A stretch of 5,658 bases of DNA from an uncultured Alistipes sp. (lineage in GTDB: Bacteria; Bacteroidota; Bacteroidia; Bacteroidales; Rikenellaceae). How positions within the stretch are numbered: position 1 is the stretch's first letter; each line of letters starts with the position of its first letter. The position numbers and the translations under genes are program-made. Location of the stretch: positions 1 to 5,658 of the forward strand of contig CAAGBL010000084.1 of assembly GCA_900768045.1 (NCBI GenBank). The letters run 5' to 3'. Positions 1 to 5,646 of this stretch are shown piece after piece. Under the pieces are notes generated by a model. The model saw nothing but the letters and a program-made list of their open reading frames with translations, had not been told where the DNA came from and did no database searches.

Positions 1-105
1 AAGGGGTTAGGCTTGGTCTATCGCAAAAGTGAGCACCCGAGGATAGTACTCAAACGTACAGCCTCGGGTGCTCAGCTTTTAGCGATGGGCCGAGAATGAC
101 CCCTT
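1..105 (+). repeat. Long imperfect inverted repeat, likely a structured RNA hairpin
   Basis: The two halves fold into one nearly continuous stem. Bases 1-9 pair with 97-105, 10-11 face 95-96 as a GG/AA mismatch, 12-24 pair with 82-94, 25-29 with 76-80, and 30-42 with 62-74. Single-base bulges lie at 75 and 81, and the loop is 43-61. The innermost 13 pairs (30-42 with 62-74) are all Watson-Crick. The non-Watson-Crick pairs at 8/98, 14/92, 17/89 and 19/87 are all U.G when read as + strand RNA; as - strand RNA they would be A.C mismatches, so the + strand transcript folds better. The element lies just past the stop of the leftward repressor gene and may continue beyond the window. It could be a small RNA, a MITE-like element or an elaborate terminator. 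No T-run is visible on its 3' side on the + strand. Confidence 0.7.
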
Positions 106-116
106 ATCACAACAAA

Positions 117-797
117 TTATCCGATTGTGTGCATACGAACAGAGGCCTTTATTAGGGCAATCGCACGAATGCGGCTGATTTCAACCTCTTTGTCGGCATG
201 GTGCTGATTCTGGCTTACAAGCTTAATATAGCCTTCGTGCTCCGACTTCTGGACATACTTAACAGTGATATACTCCTCGCCATCAATCTCGATTGAGAGA
301 AGATACATATCGCCCCAAAAGACATCACGTACGTCGCTGAGCTGCTTATAGAGCACTATATCGCCACTCTTAAGCAGCGGATACATCGAGTCGCCCTGAA
401 CATATATCGCACCATCGCACTTTGGCAGGTTAGGGATATGTATAAAGTTCGATGGGGTAATCTCACTCTTTGCGTCAAATATTGGCACAAGGCCCGCAGT
501 GCCCTCGATAGAGTATAGAGGCACACTCTGTAGAGGCAACGACTTATCGGTGCGATGAAGATAGGAGGTCATATCGGGCTCGGCATTAAACATCTTACCC
601 TCGCCCGTCTCCAACCAATCGGGATTAATGTTCAAATCCTGAACTAAGATATTTTTATTGCGCTGCGACAAGCCTGCCTTGCCTGTCTCTATCATCGAGA
701 GTGCCGCCTTGCCGATGCCAAGTCGCTGAGATAGTTGGTCTTGAGTCATGTTGAGCTGTTTGCGCATAAGGCGAACTCGCATTCCGATAGTATCCAT
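117..797 (-). CDS. XRE-family HTH / S24 peptidase phage-type repressor
   Basis: This is a 226-residue CI/LexA-like transcriptional repressor. Residues about 5-60 form an XRE-type helix-turn-helix (RLMRKQLNMTQDQLSQRLGI followed by the recognition region SMIETG). After a linker, residues about 91-222 form an S24 self-cleaving domain. An Ala-Gly pair at 101-102 matches the LexA/CI cleavage site. The nucleophile is Ser137 in GDSMYP and the general base is Lys180 in ITVKYV, 43 residues later as in lambda CI. A full set of self-cleavage residues implies RecA-stimulated inactivation after DNA damage, by analogy with the family. It is divergent from the 934-1224 / terminase operon and probably represses it, and perhaps its own promoter. 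The start at 797 gives the HTH a normal N-terminus; Met6 (782) is a possible alternative. Family assignment is firm; the regulatory target is inferred from position. Confidence 0.93.
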   Translation of the reverse strand: MDTIGMRVRLMRKQLNMTQDQLSQRLGIGKAALSMIETGKAGLSQRNKNILVQDLNINPDWLETGEGKMFNAEPDMTSYLHRTDKSLPLQSVPLYSIEGTAGLVPIFDAKSEITPSNFIHIPNLPKCDGAIYVQGDSMYPLLKSGDIVLYKQLSDVRDVFWGDMYLLSIEIDGEEYITVKYVQKSEHEGYIKLVSQNQHHADKEVEISRIRAIALIKASVRMHTIG

Positions 798-820
798 ATA
801 AAAAGATTTGATATTAAATT

Positions 821-856
821 TTTGTACTAAACTATTGACAAATTCAGTATTTGAAT
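821..856. promoter_or_regulatory. Candidate repressor operator palindromes
   Basis: Two overlapping palindromes lie between the -33 and -7 boxes of the rightward promoter: CAAAT-TCAGT-ATTTG at 839-853 and ATTCA-GTATT-TGAAT at 842-856. A wider pair, TTTGT at 821-825 and ACAAA at 838-842, flanks the -33 box. Dimeric XRE/S24 repressors bind such dyads, and protein bound here would block the rightward promoter. The region is AT-rich, so short palindromes also arise by chance. The assignment to the neighbouring repressor is inference. Confidence 0.4.
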
Positions 857-865
857 ATATATTTG
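834..865 (+). promoter_or_regulatory. Bacteroidales-type promoter for the rightward operon
   Basis: A -7 box TATATTTG (858-865) fits the Bacteroides consensus TAnnTTTG exactly. A -33 box ATTG (834-837; consensus TTTG) lies 20 bases upstream, within the usual 19-21 spacing. Transcription should start near 870 and leave an AT-rich leader of about 60 bases before the ATG at 934. I see no matching promoter between 1225 and 1336, so the terminase is probably transcribed from here too. Confidence 0.65.
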
Positions 866-870
866 CACCA

Positions 871-901
871 CAAAGTTAAGCAATTTATTTATAATTCCAA
901 T
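871..901 (-). promoter_or_regulatory. Bacteroidales-type promoter for the repressor gene
   Basis: Read on the - strand, TAACTTTG (878 down to 871) fits TAnnTTTG, and ATTG (901 down to 898) is a one-mismatch -33 box at a 19-base spacing. Predicted transcription starts near 866 and gives a leader of about 65-70 bases before the ATG at 797. The -7 box lies only 5 bases from the rightward -7 box (858-865), so the two promoters overlap and RNA polymerase could not occupy both at once. Confidence 0.55.
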
Positions 902-933
902 AATTTATTAAACAAAATTACAAATTATCAAGC

Positions 934-1224
934 ATGTACGCAATTTCTCATCAACTTTACCTTGAGTTAGCTTCGAGATTGATGAGTGCAATTGGCAGCC
1001 GGGAGTTTTTCTCGGGAAGTGTGAGTTGTATTGATGGCGATGTTGAATGCAAGCTTATTTGCACACTGATAGTTCATCGCTCTACACCAAACAACAGCGA
1101 GCATTGCGGGCTACAAATCACAAAGCTTATACCTATATGGTGGGAGTTTCACACCGTGGTAGGCAATGAGGAGGTTATGAACGACTTCTCATTTCGTGAG
1201 CTCAGCGAGATTGCACTAAATTAA
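934..1224 (+). CDS. Small protein of unknown function upstream of terminase
   Basis: This is a 96-residue, probably cytoplasmic protein with no signal peptide or membrane segment. I do not recognise a named domain. The chain reads as alternating beta strands between a short N-terminal helix (about residues 4-20, YLELASRLMSAIG) and a C-terminal helix (about 86-95). Notable features are a charged central strand pair (VECKLICTLIVHR), a WWEFH motif at about residues 68-72, and an acidic tail (NDFSFRELSEI). It is the first gene after the switch region and lies 112 bases ahead of the terminase in the same direction, so the two are probably co-transcribed. Its position would suit a small terminase subunit or a regulator, but it has no visible DNA-binding HTH, so neither role is supported by sequence. 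The sensible codon pattern, clean start and promoter upstream argue that it is a real gene. Confidence 0.75.
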   Translation: MYAISHQLYLELASRLMSAIGSREFFSGSVSCIDGDVECKLICTLIVHRSTPNNSEHCGLQITKLIPIWWEFHTVVGNEEVMNDFSFRELSEIALN

Positions 1225-1238
1225 TCATCTAACCCAAC

Positions 1239-1321
1239 GAGGCTTGGCCACTTCCTACCTTGAAGCGATGCCTTCGCCAAGCCTCTGGTGCTTCAATTCG
1301 CCAGCATCGTGGCAAGCACCA
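1239..1321 (+). promoter_or_regulatory. Structured intergenic leader before terminase
   Basis: The 112-base gap between the small gene and terminase is dense in inverted repeats. Stem A pairs 1239-1248 with 1276-1285 (10 perfect pairs). Stem B pairs 1260-1266 with 1290-1296 (7 pairs). Stem C pairs 1286-1293 with 1314-1321 (8 pairs). Stem D pairs 1266-1271 with 1304-1309 (6 pairs). A and B interlock as an H-type pseudoknot, while B and C use the same bases and exclude each other. No T-run follows any stem, so a simple terminator is unlikely. It could control terminase translation, process the transcript, or be an old element insertion. The stems are seen directly; the role is inferred. Confidence 0.5.
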
Positions 1322-1336
1322 CAAATTACTTTTAAC

Positions 1337-2767
1337 ATGAACAGCAAAGAATCTACTACAGCAAAGCTCCCCTTCATGGACTTTGCACTGAGGGTATATC
1401 CCTTTATTGAGCTTACGCCCTTTCACTTAACATATTATCGGGTGCTGGAGGCATACGCCGAGGGGCGCATACGCAAGCTCATTGTATCAGTACCGCCACA
1501 ACATGGCAAGAGCGTAGGAGCAAGCACCCTACTACCGGCCTACATGCTCGGTCTCGATCCCGACATGCGCATAGCCATAGCCTCATACTCGGGAACGCTC
1601 GCCTCAAAGTTTAATCGACGCATACAGCGAATCATCGAGTCGAAGGAGTATGCCGAGATATTTCCCGAGACAACGATAAAGCAGGGCACGAAGCCTCCTG
1701 GATATATACGCACTTCGGACGAGGTGGAGATTATCGGGCACAAGGGCGAGCTTATATCTGTCGGCCGAGAGGGCTCGCTCACGGGCAATCGTGTCGACTG
1801 CTTCATTCTCGACGACCTATATAAAGATGCCATGGAGGCGCAGTCGCCCGTTGTTCGCAGCAACTGCTGGGAATGGTACACCTCTGTTGTGCGTACACGC
1901 ATGCACAACGCCTCACGTGAGCTCATTGTATTTACTCGCTGGCACGAGGAGGACCTTATAGGCAGGCTCATGGCAACCGAGAACGTGAGGGTGCTCAACT
2001 CGTTCGACGATATAGACAAGGTTGAGGACGACGAGTGGCTATATCTTAACTTCGAGGCGCTGAAGGCCTCGCCACCCACCGAGATTGATCCTCGCAGCGA
2101 GGGCGAGGCACTATGGCCTGAGCAACAAGATAGGCGACTGCTACTAAAGAAGCGTAGGCTCGATCCTCAACAATTTGAGGCTATGTATCAAGGACACCCG
2201 ACATCACGTGAGGGACTGCTCTATAGCGATAGCTTCGCAACGTACAAACATCTACCTCAGGAGATCATAAAACGTGGCAACTACACCGATACGGCCGACA
2301 CGGGCAGCGACTATCTATGCTCGATATGTTACGTCGTAGATAGCGACGGCATGGTCTACATCACCGATGTAGTATATACGCAGGAGCCTATGGAGGTAAG
2401 CGAAAAGTTAGTTTCGGCGATGCTTACGAAGAGCGATTGCCGCATAGCGTACATCGAGAGCAACAACGGCGGCAGAGGCTTCGCCCGAGCACTACAACGC
2501 CAAGTACCCAAGACCAAGATTGAATGGTTTCATCAGAGCGGCAACAAGGAGGCACGCATATTTTCGAACTCGGCAACGGCACTCCACACCCTACGCATGC
2601 CCAAGGATTGGCACCTACGCTGGCCAGAGTTCTATGCCCACCTAACGACATTTAAGCGATTGTTCAAGGCCAATGTCCACGACGATGCGGCCGACGCTAT
2701 AACAGGCATTGTCGAGCGAGAGGTAAGCGGTGGCGAACGTAAGCTACAGAGAATAAAGTTTATATAA
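1337..2767 (+). CDS. terL: Phage terminase large subunit (TerL), ATPase plus nuclease
   Basis: TerL packages phage DNA into the prohead by ATP-driven translocation and cuts the concatemer. The protein has 476 residues from the ATG at 1337, a usual TerL length. The N-terminal ATPase has Walker A VPPQHGKS at about 52-59, Walker B FILDD at 156-160, and an FTRWHEED coupling motif near 199. The C-terminal RNase H-like nuclease has acidic residues at 318/321 (TDTADTGSD), Glu374 (YIESNNGG) and the HDDAADA motif at 448-454, so every key residue is present. The nuclease half resembles the psiM2 ORF9-type terminase C-terminal family. I prefer 1337 to the TTG at 1244 because the extra 31 residues look unlike TerL, lack ATPase homology and coincide with a cluster of inverted repeats. 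No Shine-Dalgarno is visible, as usual here. No portal gene follows: the next gene is a convergent peptidase. Confidence 0.93.
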   Translation: MNSKESTTAKLPFMDFALRVYPFIELTPFHLTYYRVLEAYAEGRIRKLIVSVPPQHGKSVGASTLLPAYMLGLDPDMRIAIASYSGTLASKFNRRIQRIIESKEYAEIFPETTIKQGTKPPGYIRTSDEVEIIGHKGELISVGREGSLTGNRVDCFILDDLYKDAMEAQSPVVRSNCWEWYTSVVRTRMHNASRELIVFTRWHEEDLIGRLMATENVRVLNSFDDIDKVEDDEWLYLNFEALKASPPTEIDPRSEGEALWPEQQDRRLLLKKRRLDPQQFEAMYQGHPTSREGLLYSDSFATYKHLPQEIIKRGNYTDTADTGSDYLCSICYVVDSDGMVYITDVVYTQEPMEVSEKLVSAMLTKSDCRIAYIESNNGGRGFARALQRQVPKTKIEWFHQSGNKEARIFSNSATALHTLRMPKDWHLRWPEFYAHLTTFKRLFKANVHDDAADAITGIVEREVSGGERKLQRIKFI

Positions 2768-2772
2768 CAAAC

Positions 2773-2801
2773 AAGGGGATAAGTCCAAGACCTATCCCCT
2801 T
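2773..2801. terminator. Bidirectional terminator between terminase and peptidase
   Basis: AAGGGGATA (2773-2781) and TATCCCCTT (2793-2801) form a perfect 9-bp stem with an 11-base loop. It starts 6 bases after the terminase stop and ends 20 bases before the end of the convergent peptidase gene. The 3' flank on each strand is AT-rich (ATTTATT on +, TGTTTGTT on -), suiting intrinsic termination in both directions. Confidence 0.75.
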
Positions 2802-2821
2802 ATTTATTGATATTTATGCGG

Positions 2822-5257
2822 TTACATAATGTCGTTATTGAGCTCTGGAATATCTACGCTCTTGCAATGTGTGCCCAATAGGTGCTCAGAGAAGTAGTCG
2901 GCCATGCGCCAGAAGAAGTACTCGTTCATATCGCCAAAACCGTGACGCTGACCAGGCAATAGGAGCATATCAAAGCGCTTGTTAGCACGAATCAAGGCAT
3001 CGACAACACGCAAGGTGTTACCTGGGTGCACATTCTCGTCGATGTCGCCATGCACCAACAACAAATTACCCTTAAGACGTGAGGCAATCTCTGGGTTGGC
3101 GGTAATCTCATACTCGAACTTAACCTCACCGTCCTTCTCGACCTCCATGATGCCGTGGTGCTTCTCCGACCACCAGCGGTTGTAGATGTTGTTGTCGTGG
3201 TTACCTGCGCATGACACCGCAACATCGAAGAAGTCAGGGTACATCAAGATAGCGGCAGTAGACATGAAGCCACCTCCCGAGTGACCATGAATACCTACAC
3301 GGTCGATGTCGATGAAGCTGTGGCGTGCTGCAAGCTGCTGCGCTGCAACAACCTTATCCTTAAGGCCGTAGTCACGCATATTACCGTATCCGTAGTTGTG
3401 ATACCACTTCGAGCGGTCAGGGTGACCACCACGGTTACCCACAGTAATCACGATGAAGCCCATCTGTGCAAGGCGGTCGGTGCGGTTCATGCCGCCATAC
3501 CACGACTGCTCAACAGCCTCAGTCTGAGGGCCTGGATATACGTACTCGATAATTGGATATTTCTTCGTAGGATCAAAGTCGTAAGGCTTGTACATCACGC
3601 CATGAAGGTCTGTAATGCCGTCGGTAGCCTTAACAACAAATGGCTCTGGATACTTATATCCCGCATCGAACAATGGCTGCATGTCAACAGTCTGCATGGT
3701 AAGAAGCTTCTTACCCTCTGTTGAGTAGAGCTCAGATACTGGTGCAGTATCGACACGTGAGTAGGTTGTTGTGAAGTAGCGACGGTCGTCAGATAGCGAG
3801 AACTCGCCATTGAAGCCCGTAGGGTCGAGCTGCTTAAGGCCTGTACCGTCATAGTTTACACGGAAGAGGTGCAAATAATAGGGGTTCTCCTCCTTGTTGT
3901 AGCCCGTAGCAGTGAAGTAGATAACACGCTTAGTGTCATCAACGCCGAGGACGTTAGATACGTGCCACTCGCCCTTGGTAATCTGGTTAATAAGCTCGCC
4001 ATCAGCTGAGTAGCGATAGAGGTGTGCCCAACCCGTACGCTCCGACCACTGGATAAACTCTGTGTCGTTGTTTACAAGTGTTGGGAACTGCCACTCGATA
4101 GATGTCTGCATCTCTTCGTGCACAAGCTCCTTGGCAGTTGCTGTCGCAACATCTACTACGCATAGGTCGGCACGCTTGATGTCACGGCTCTGACGAACAA
4201 CATAGAACTTATCGTTGTCGCCAAGCCATGTAACACGTACTGGACGCTCATATCTGTCGGCATGAGTATATGGCTCGCTACAGATAAATACCATCTGCTC
4301 CTTATACTTATCCAAGTCCACCTTGCGACACTCAAACTTCTCGGTGTCGAACAACTCGAGCCAGAAGTCGGGGCTCTGCTCGCCAGGCATCTGATACTTA
4401 TAGGTAAAGAGCTCAGGGCGCTTCTTGAGGATGTTGATAACCCAGAAGTCGATAAGCATAGATGTATTGCTGCGCACCGTTGCGAAGTGCTTAGAGTCGG
4501 GCGACCACTGCAACAATACTCGGTAGCGCTCACCCTCCTTTACCTGCTCGATGCAGTCCTCAAACCAGTGGTAGGCGGTGTCGAATGTAGCATCGGTGGT
4601 AATCTGGTGCTCCACGATTGTAGAGTCCTTAGCATCTACGGCAAACTTCTCAACATCCTCCATTGTCATATACCAAAGGTTATTATCCTTCTGATATACA
4701 GCAATCTTACCATCTGGCGACACGTTAGCCCACTCAGGAATGCGCTTTAGGCGCTCCACACGTTTTAGCTCATGCTTAGCCAAGTCCCACTCGTAGTGCA
4801 ACACGAGCTTGTTGCCCTTCTCGTCCTTGGGAGTGTACTTGTTGTTCTCGACGTATGCCGCTGCGGGGGTGATGTCAAACTGAACATACTTGTCCTCCTT
4901 AAGCTCAATGTTCGAGATTGGAAGGTGCTGAGCATCAAATGGGTGGCCTGAGTCGAGAGTTACCTTCTCGGCAAGCTCCGCCATCGACCATAGCTCACTC
5001 TGCTTGCCCGACTTTGTGTCAACAACGTAGTAGTTAATGGCATCACGTGTCTGCCACTTGTACCAAAACTTATCGCCCGCCTTGAACCAGTTAGGACGAA
5101 TCACAGTCTGAGGCACCATACGGCGAATCTTCGCAGGCGAGAACTGCTCCGCAAGGTTGTAGTTAGGCTTCACAGCCTCTGGCTCTGAAGCTGTTAGCGT
5201 TGCCGATGAGGCAAGCGTAGCCACAGCAGCCAACAATAGAGATAGTTTCTTAATCAT
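2822..5257 (-). CDS. Secreted S9 serine peptidase, dipeptidyl-peptidase IV type
   Basis: This 811-residue protein should act in the periplasm, releasing short peptides from polypeptide N-termini, probably at proline or alanine as in DPP IV. Residues 1-23 form a signal peptide (KK, hydrophobic core, likely cleavage after Ala23); there is no lipobox Cys. Residues about 40-540 form the DPP IV-type beta-propeller, with blade motifs such as EWANVSPDGK (175-184), LLQWSPDSKH (248-257) and QWSERTGWAHLY (403-414). The alpha/beta-hydrolase domain (about 541-795) carries Ser660 in GHSGGGF, Asp740 in HGDIDENV and His772 in GQRHGF, a complete triad. The nucleophile elbow is GHSGGG, not the GWSYGG of classical DPP IV, and I cannot place the N-terminus-binding Glu-Glu pair with certainty, so exact specificity is open. 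The length is normal for S9B enzymes. It appears monocistronic, with its own promoter and a terminator shared with terminase. Confidence 0.93.
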   Translation of the reverse strand: MIKKLSLLLAAVATLASSATLTASEPEAVKPNYNLAEQFSPAKIRRMVPQTVIRPNWFKAGDKFWYKWQTRDAINYYVVDTKSGKQSELWSMAELAEKVTLDSGHPFDAQHLPISNIELKEDKYVQFDITPAAAYVENNKYTPKDEKGNKLVLHYEWDLAKHELKRVERLKRIPEWANVSPDGKIAVYQKDNNLWYMTMEDVEKFAVDAKDSTIVEHQITTDATFDTAYHWFEDCIEQVKEGERYRVLLQWSPDSKHFATVRSNTSMLIDFWVINILKKRPELFTYKYQMPGEQSPDFWLELFDTEKFECRKVDLDKYKEQMVFICSEPYTHADRYERPVRVTWLGDNDKFYVVRQSRDIKRADLCVVDVATATAKELVHEEMQTSIEWQFPTLVNNDTEFIQWSERTGWAHLYRYSADGELINQITKGEWHVSNVLGVDDTKRVIYFTATGYNKEENPYYLHLFRVNYDGTGLKQLDPTGFNGEFSLSDDRRYFTTTYSRVDTAPVSELYSTEGKKLLTMQTVDMQPLFDAGYKYPEPFVVKATDGITDLHGVMYKPYDFDPTKKYPIIEYVYPGPQTEAVEQSWYGGMNRTDRLAQMGFIVITVGNRGGHPDRSKWYHNYGYGNMRDYGLKDKVVAAQQLAARHSFIDIDRVGIHGHSGGGFMSTAAILMYPDFFDVAVSCAGNHDNNIYNRWWSEKHHGIMEVEKDGEVKFEYEITANPEIASRLKGNLLLVHGDIDENVHPGNTLRVVDALIRANKRFDMLLLPGQRHGFGDMNEYFFWRMADYFSEHLLGTHCKSVDIPELNNDIM

Positions 5258-5287
5258 GTTATTTAGGTTTAATTATTGTCTGAAAGA

Positions 5288-5295
5288 CAAAGATA
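5288..5295 (-). promoter_or_regulatory. Probable -7 box of the peptidase promoter
   Basis: On the - strand TATCTTTG (5295 down to 5288) fits the Bacteroides -7 consensus TAnnTTTG exactly and lies 30 bases upstream of the ATG at 5257. Transcription should begin near 5282 with a short AT-rich leader. No good TTTG -33 box occurs 19-21 bases upstream, so the upstream half is weak or divergent. Confidence 0.55.
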
Positions 5296-5380
5296 CAAAA
5301 AAAAGTTAAATAAGAGGTAGGGGATGAGAGAAATATTGGCCCGATCACAAAAGTTGGAGGTGATAGGATTGATGGGGATA

Positions 5381-5421
5381 ACGTTGGGACGTTAAGACGT
5401 TAGGACGTTAGGACCATTAAG
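5381..5421. repeat. Minisatellite of 8-bp units
   Basis: Four consecutive 8-base units ACGTTGGG, ACGTTAAG, ACGTTAGG, ACGTTAGG (5381-5412) are followed by a variant ACCATTAAG (5413-5421). The units contain an ACGT palindrome. They lie upstream of the peptidase promoter in a stretch without genes. No function is evident; slippage or a protein-binding array are both possible. Confidence 0.8.
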
Positions 5422-5456
5422 TATGGTTGCGGACAAATATCCTAATGGTCTTAGTG
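5405..5456 (+). repeat. Inverted repeat joining the two minisatellites
   Basis: GACCATTA (5412-5419) at the end of the first block is a perfect reverse complement of TAATGGTC (5443-5450) at the start of the second. Pairing continues outward to 5406/5456 through Watson-Crick and G.U pairs. The two arrays thus lie in opposite orientation around a loop of about 23 bases (5420-5442) and can fold into a cruciform or RNA hairpin. Confidence 0.6.
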
Positions 5457-5509
5457 GTCTCAATCGTCTTATTGGTCTTATTGGTCTTAATCGTCTTAAT
5501 GGTCTTAGT
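5447..5509. repeat. Minisatellite of 9-bp units
   Basis: Seven consecutive 9-base units follow the pattern (G/C)GTCTTANT: GGTCTTAGT, GGTCTCAAT, CGTCTTATT, GGTCTTATT, GGTCTTAAT, CGTCTTAAT, GGTCTTAGT. A degenerate copy, GGTTACGAG, follows at 5510-5518. Because 9 is a multiple of 3 the array is open in some frames and gives a short Gly/Leu/Asn/Arg repeat, but there is no sign of a real gene. The units are close to the reverse complement of the 5381-5421 units. Confidence 0.85.
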
Positions 5510-5570
5510 GGTTACGAGTATATGCCCCTGCCCACCTCAATTAGCACCACTAAATTTGTTGTCAGAAGGG

Positions 5571-5591
5571 TGCCGAGTGCTACACTCGGCA
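5571..5591. repeat. Perfect short hairpin abutting the terminator
   Basis: TGCCGAGTG (5571-5579) and CACTCGGCA (5583-5591) form a perfect 9-bp stem with a 3-base loop CTA. No T-run follows it on the + strand. On the - strand it lies directly after the T-run of the neighbouring terminator, so the two hairpins are stacked end to end and may act as a tandem terminator or RNA 3'-end stabiliser for a gene entering from the right. Confidence 0.7.
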
Positions 5592-5646
5592 AAAATGCCA
5601 CCGATGGGTAGTACTTGAAGTACGTCCCATTGGTGGCATTTTTTGT
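5591..5646. terminator. Strong bidirectional intrinsic terminator
   Basis: Bases 5591-5608 (AAAAATGCCACCGATGGG) pair with 5626-5643 over 18 positions, with one G.U on the + strand (5603/5631). The loop region contains a further self-complementary GTACTT / AAGTAC pair (5611-5616 with 5618-5623). A-runs on the 5' side and T-runs on the 3' side make it a terminator in both directions. It probably ends a leftward gene to the right of the window, insulating the peptidase promoter. Confidence 0.85.

Noticed and set aside
1285..1304. tRNA T-arm-like hairpin with a TTCAATT loop
   Set aside because: The expected G53-C61 pair is absent when the loop is in register, and no acceptor, D or anticodon arms can be built around it.
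1244..1336. N-terminal extension of terminase from the TTG at 1244
   Set aside because: It would add 31 residues unlike any TerL N-terminus and cover the inverted-repeat cluster. The ATG at 1337 gives a normal TerL start.
1540..2079. 179-residue frame opposite the terminase gene
   Set aside because: It lies wholly inside the well-supported terminase gene on the other strand, and its Ser/Arg-rich product looks like a shadow translation.
100..2803. CCCCTTAT copies as phage attachment sites
   Set aside because: Eight bases are expected to repeat by chance in a window of this size, and no integrase or tRNA gene is present.
3281..4750. Rightward frames of 147 and 162 residues opposite the peptidase
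   Set aside because: They are antisense to conserved peptidase domains and have no recognisable domain or promoter.
5381..5518. CRISPR array
   Set aside because: The 8-9 bp units are contiguous with no unique spacers, and no cas genes are visible.
5423..5618. Two overlapping small rightward frames encoding 62-63 residues
   Set aside because: They owe their openness to the 9-bp minisatellite and run into the terminator hairpins; there is no promoter or plausible protein.
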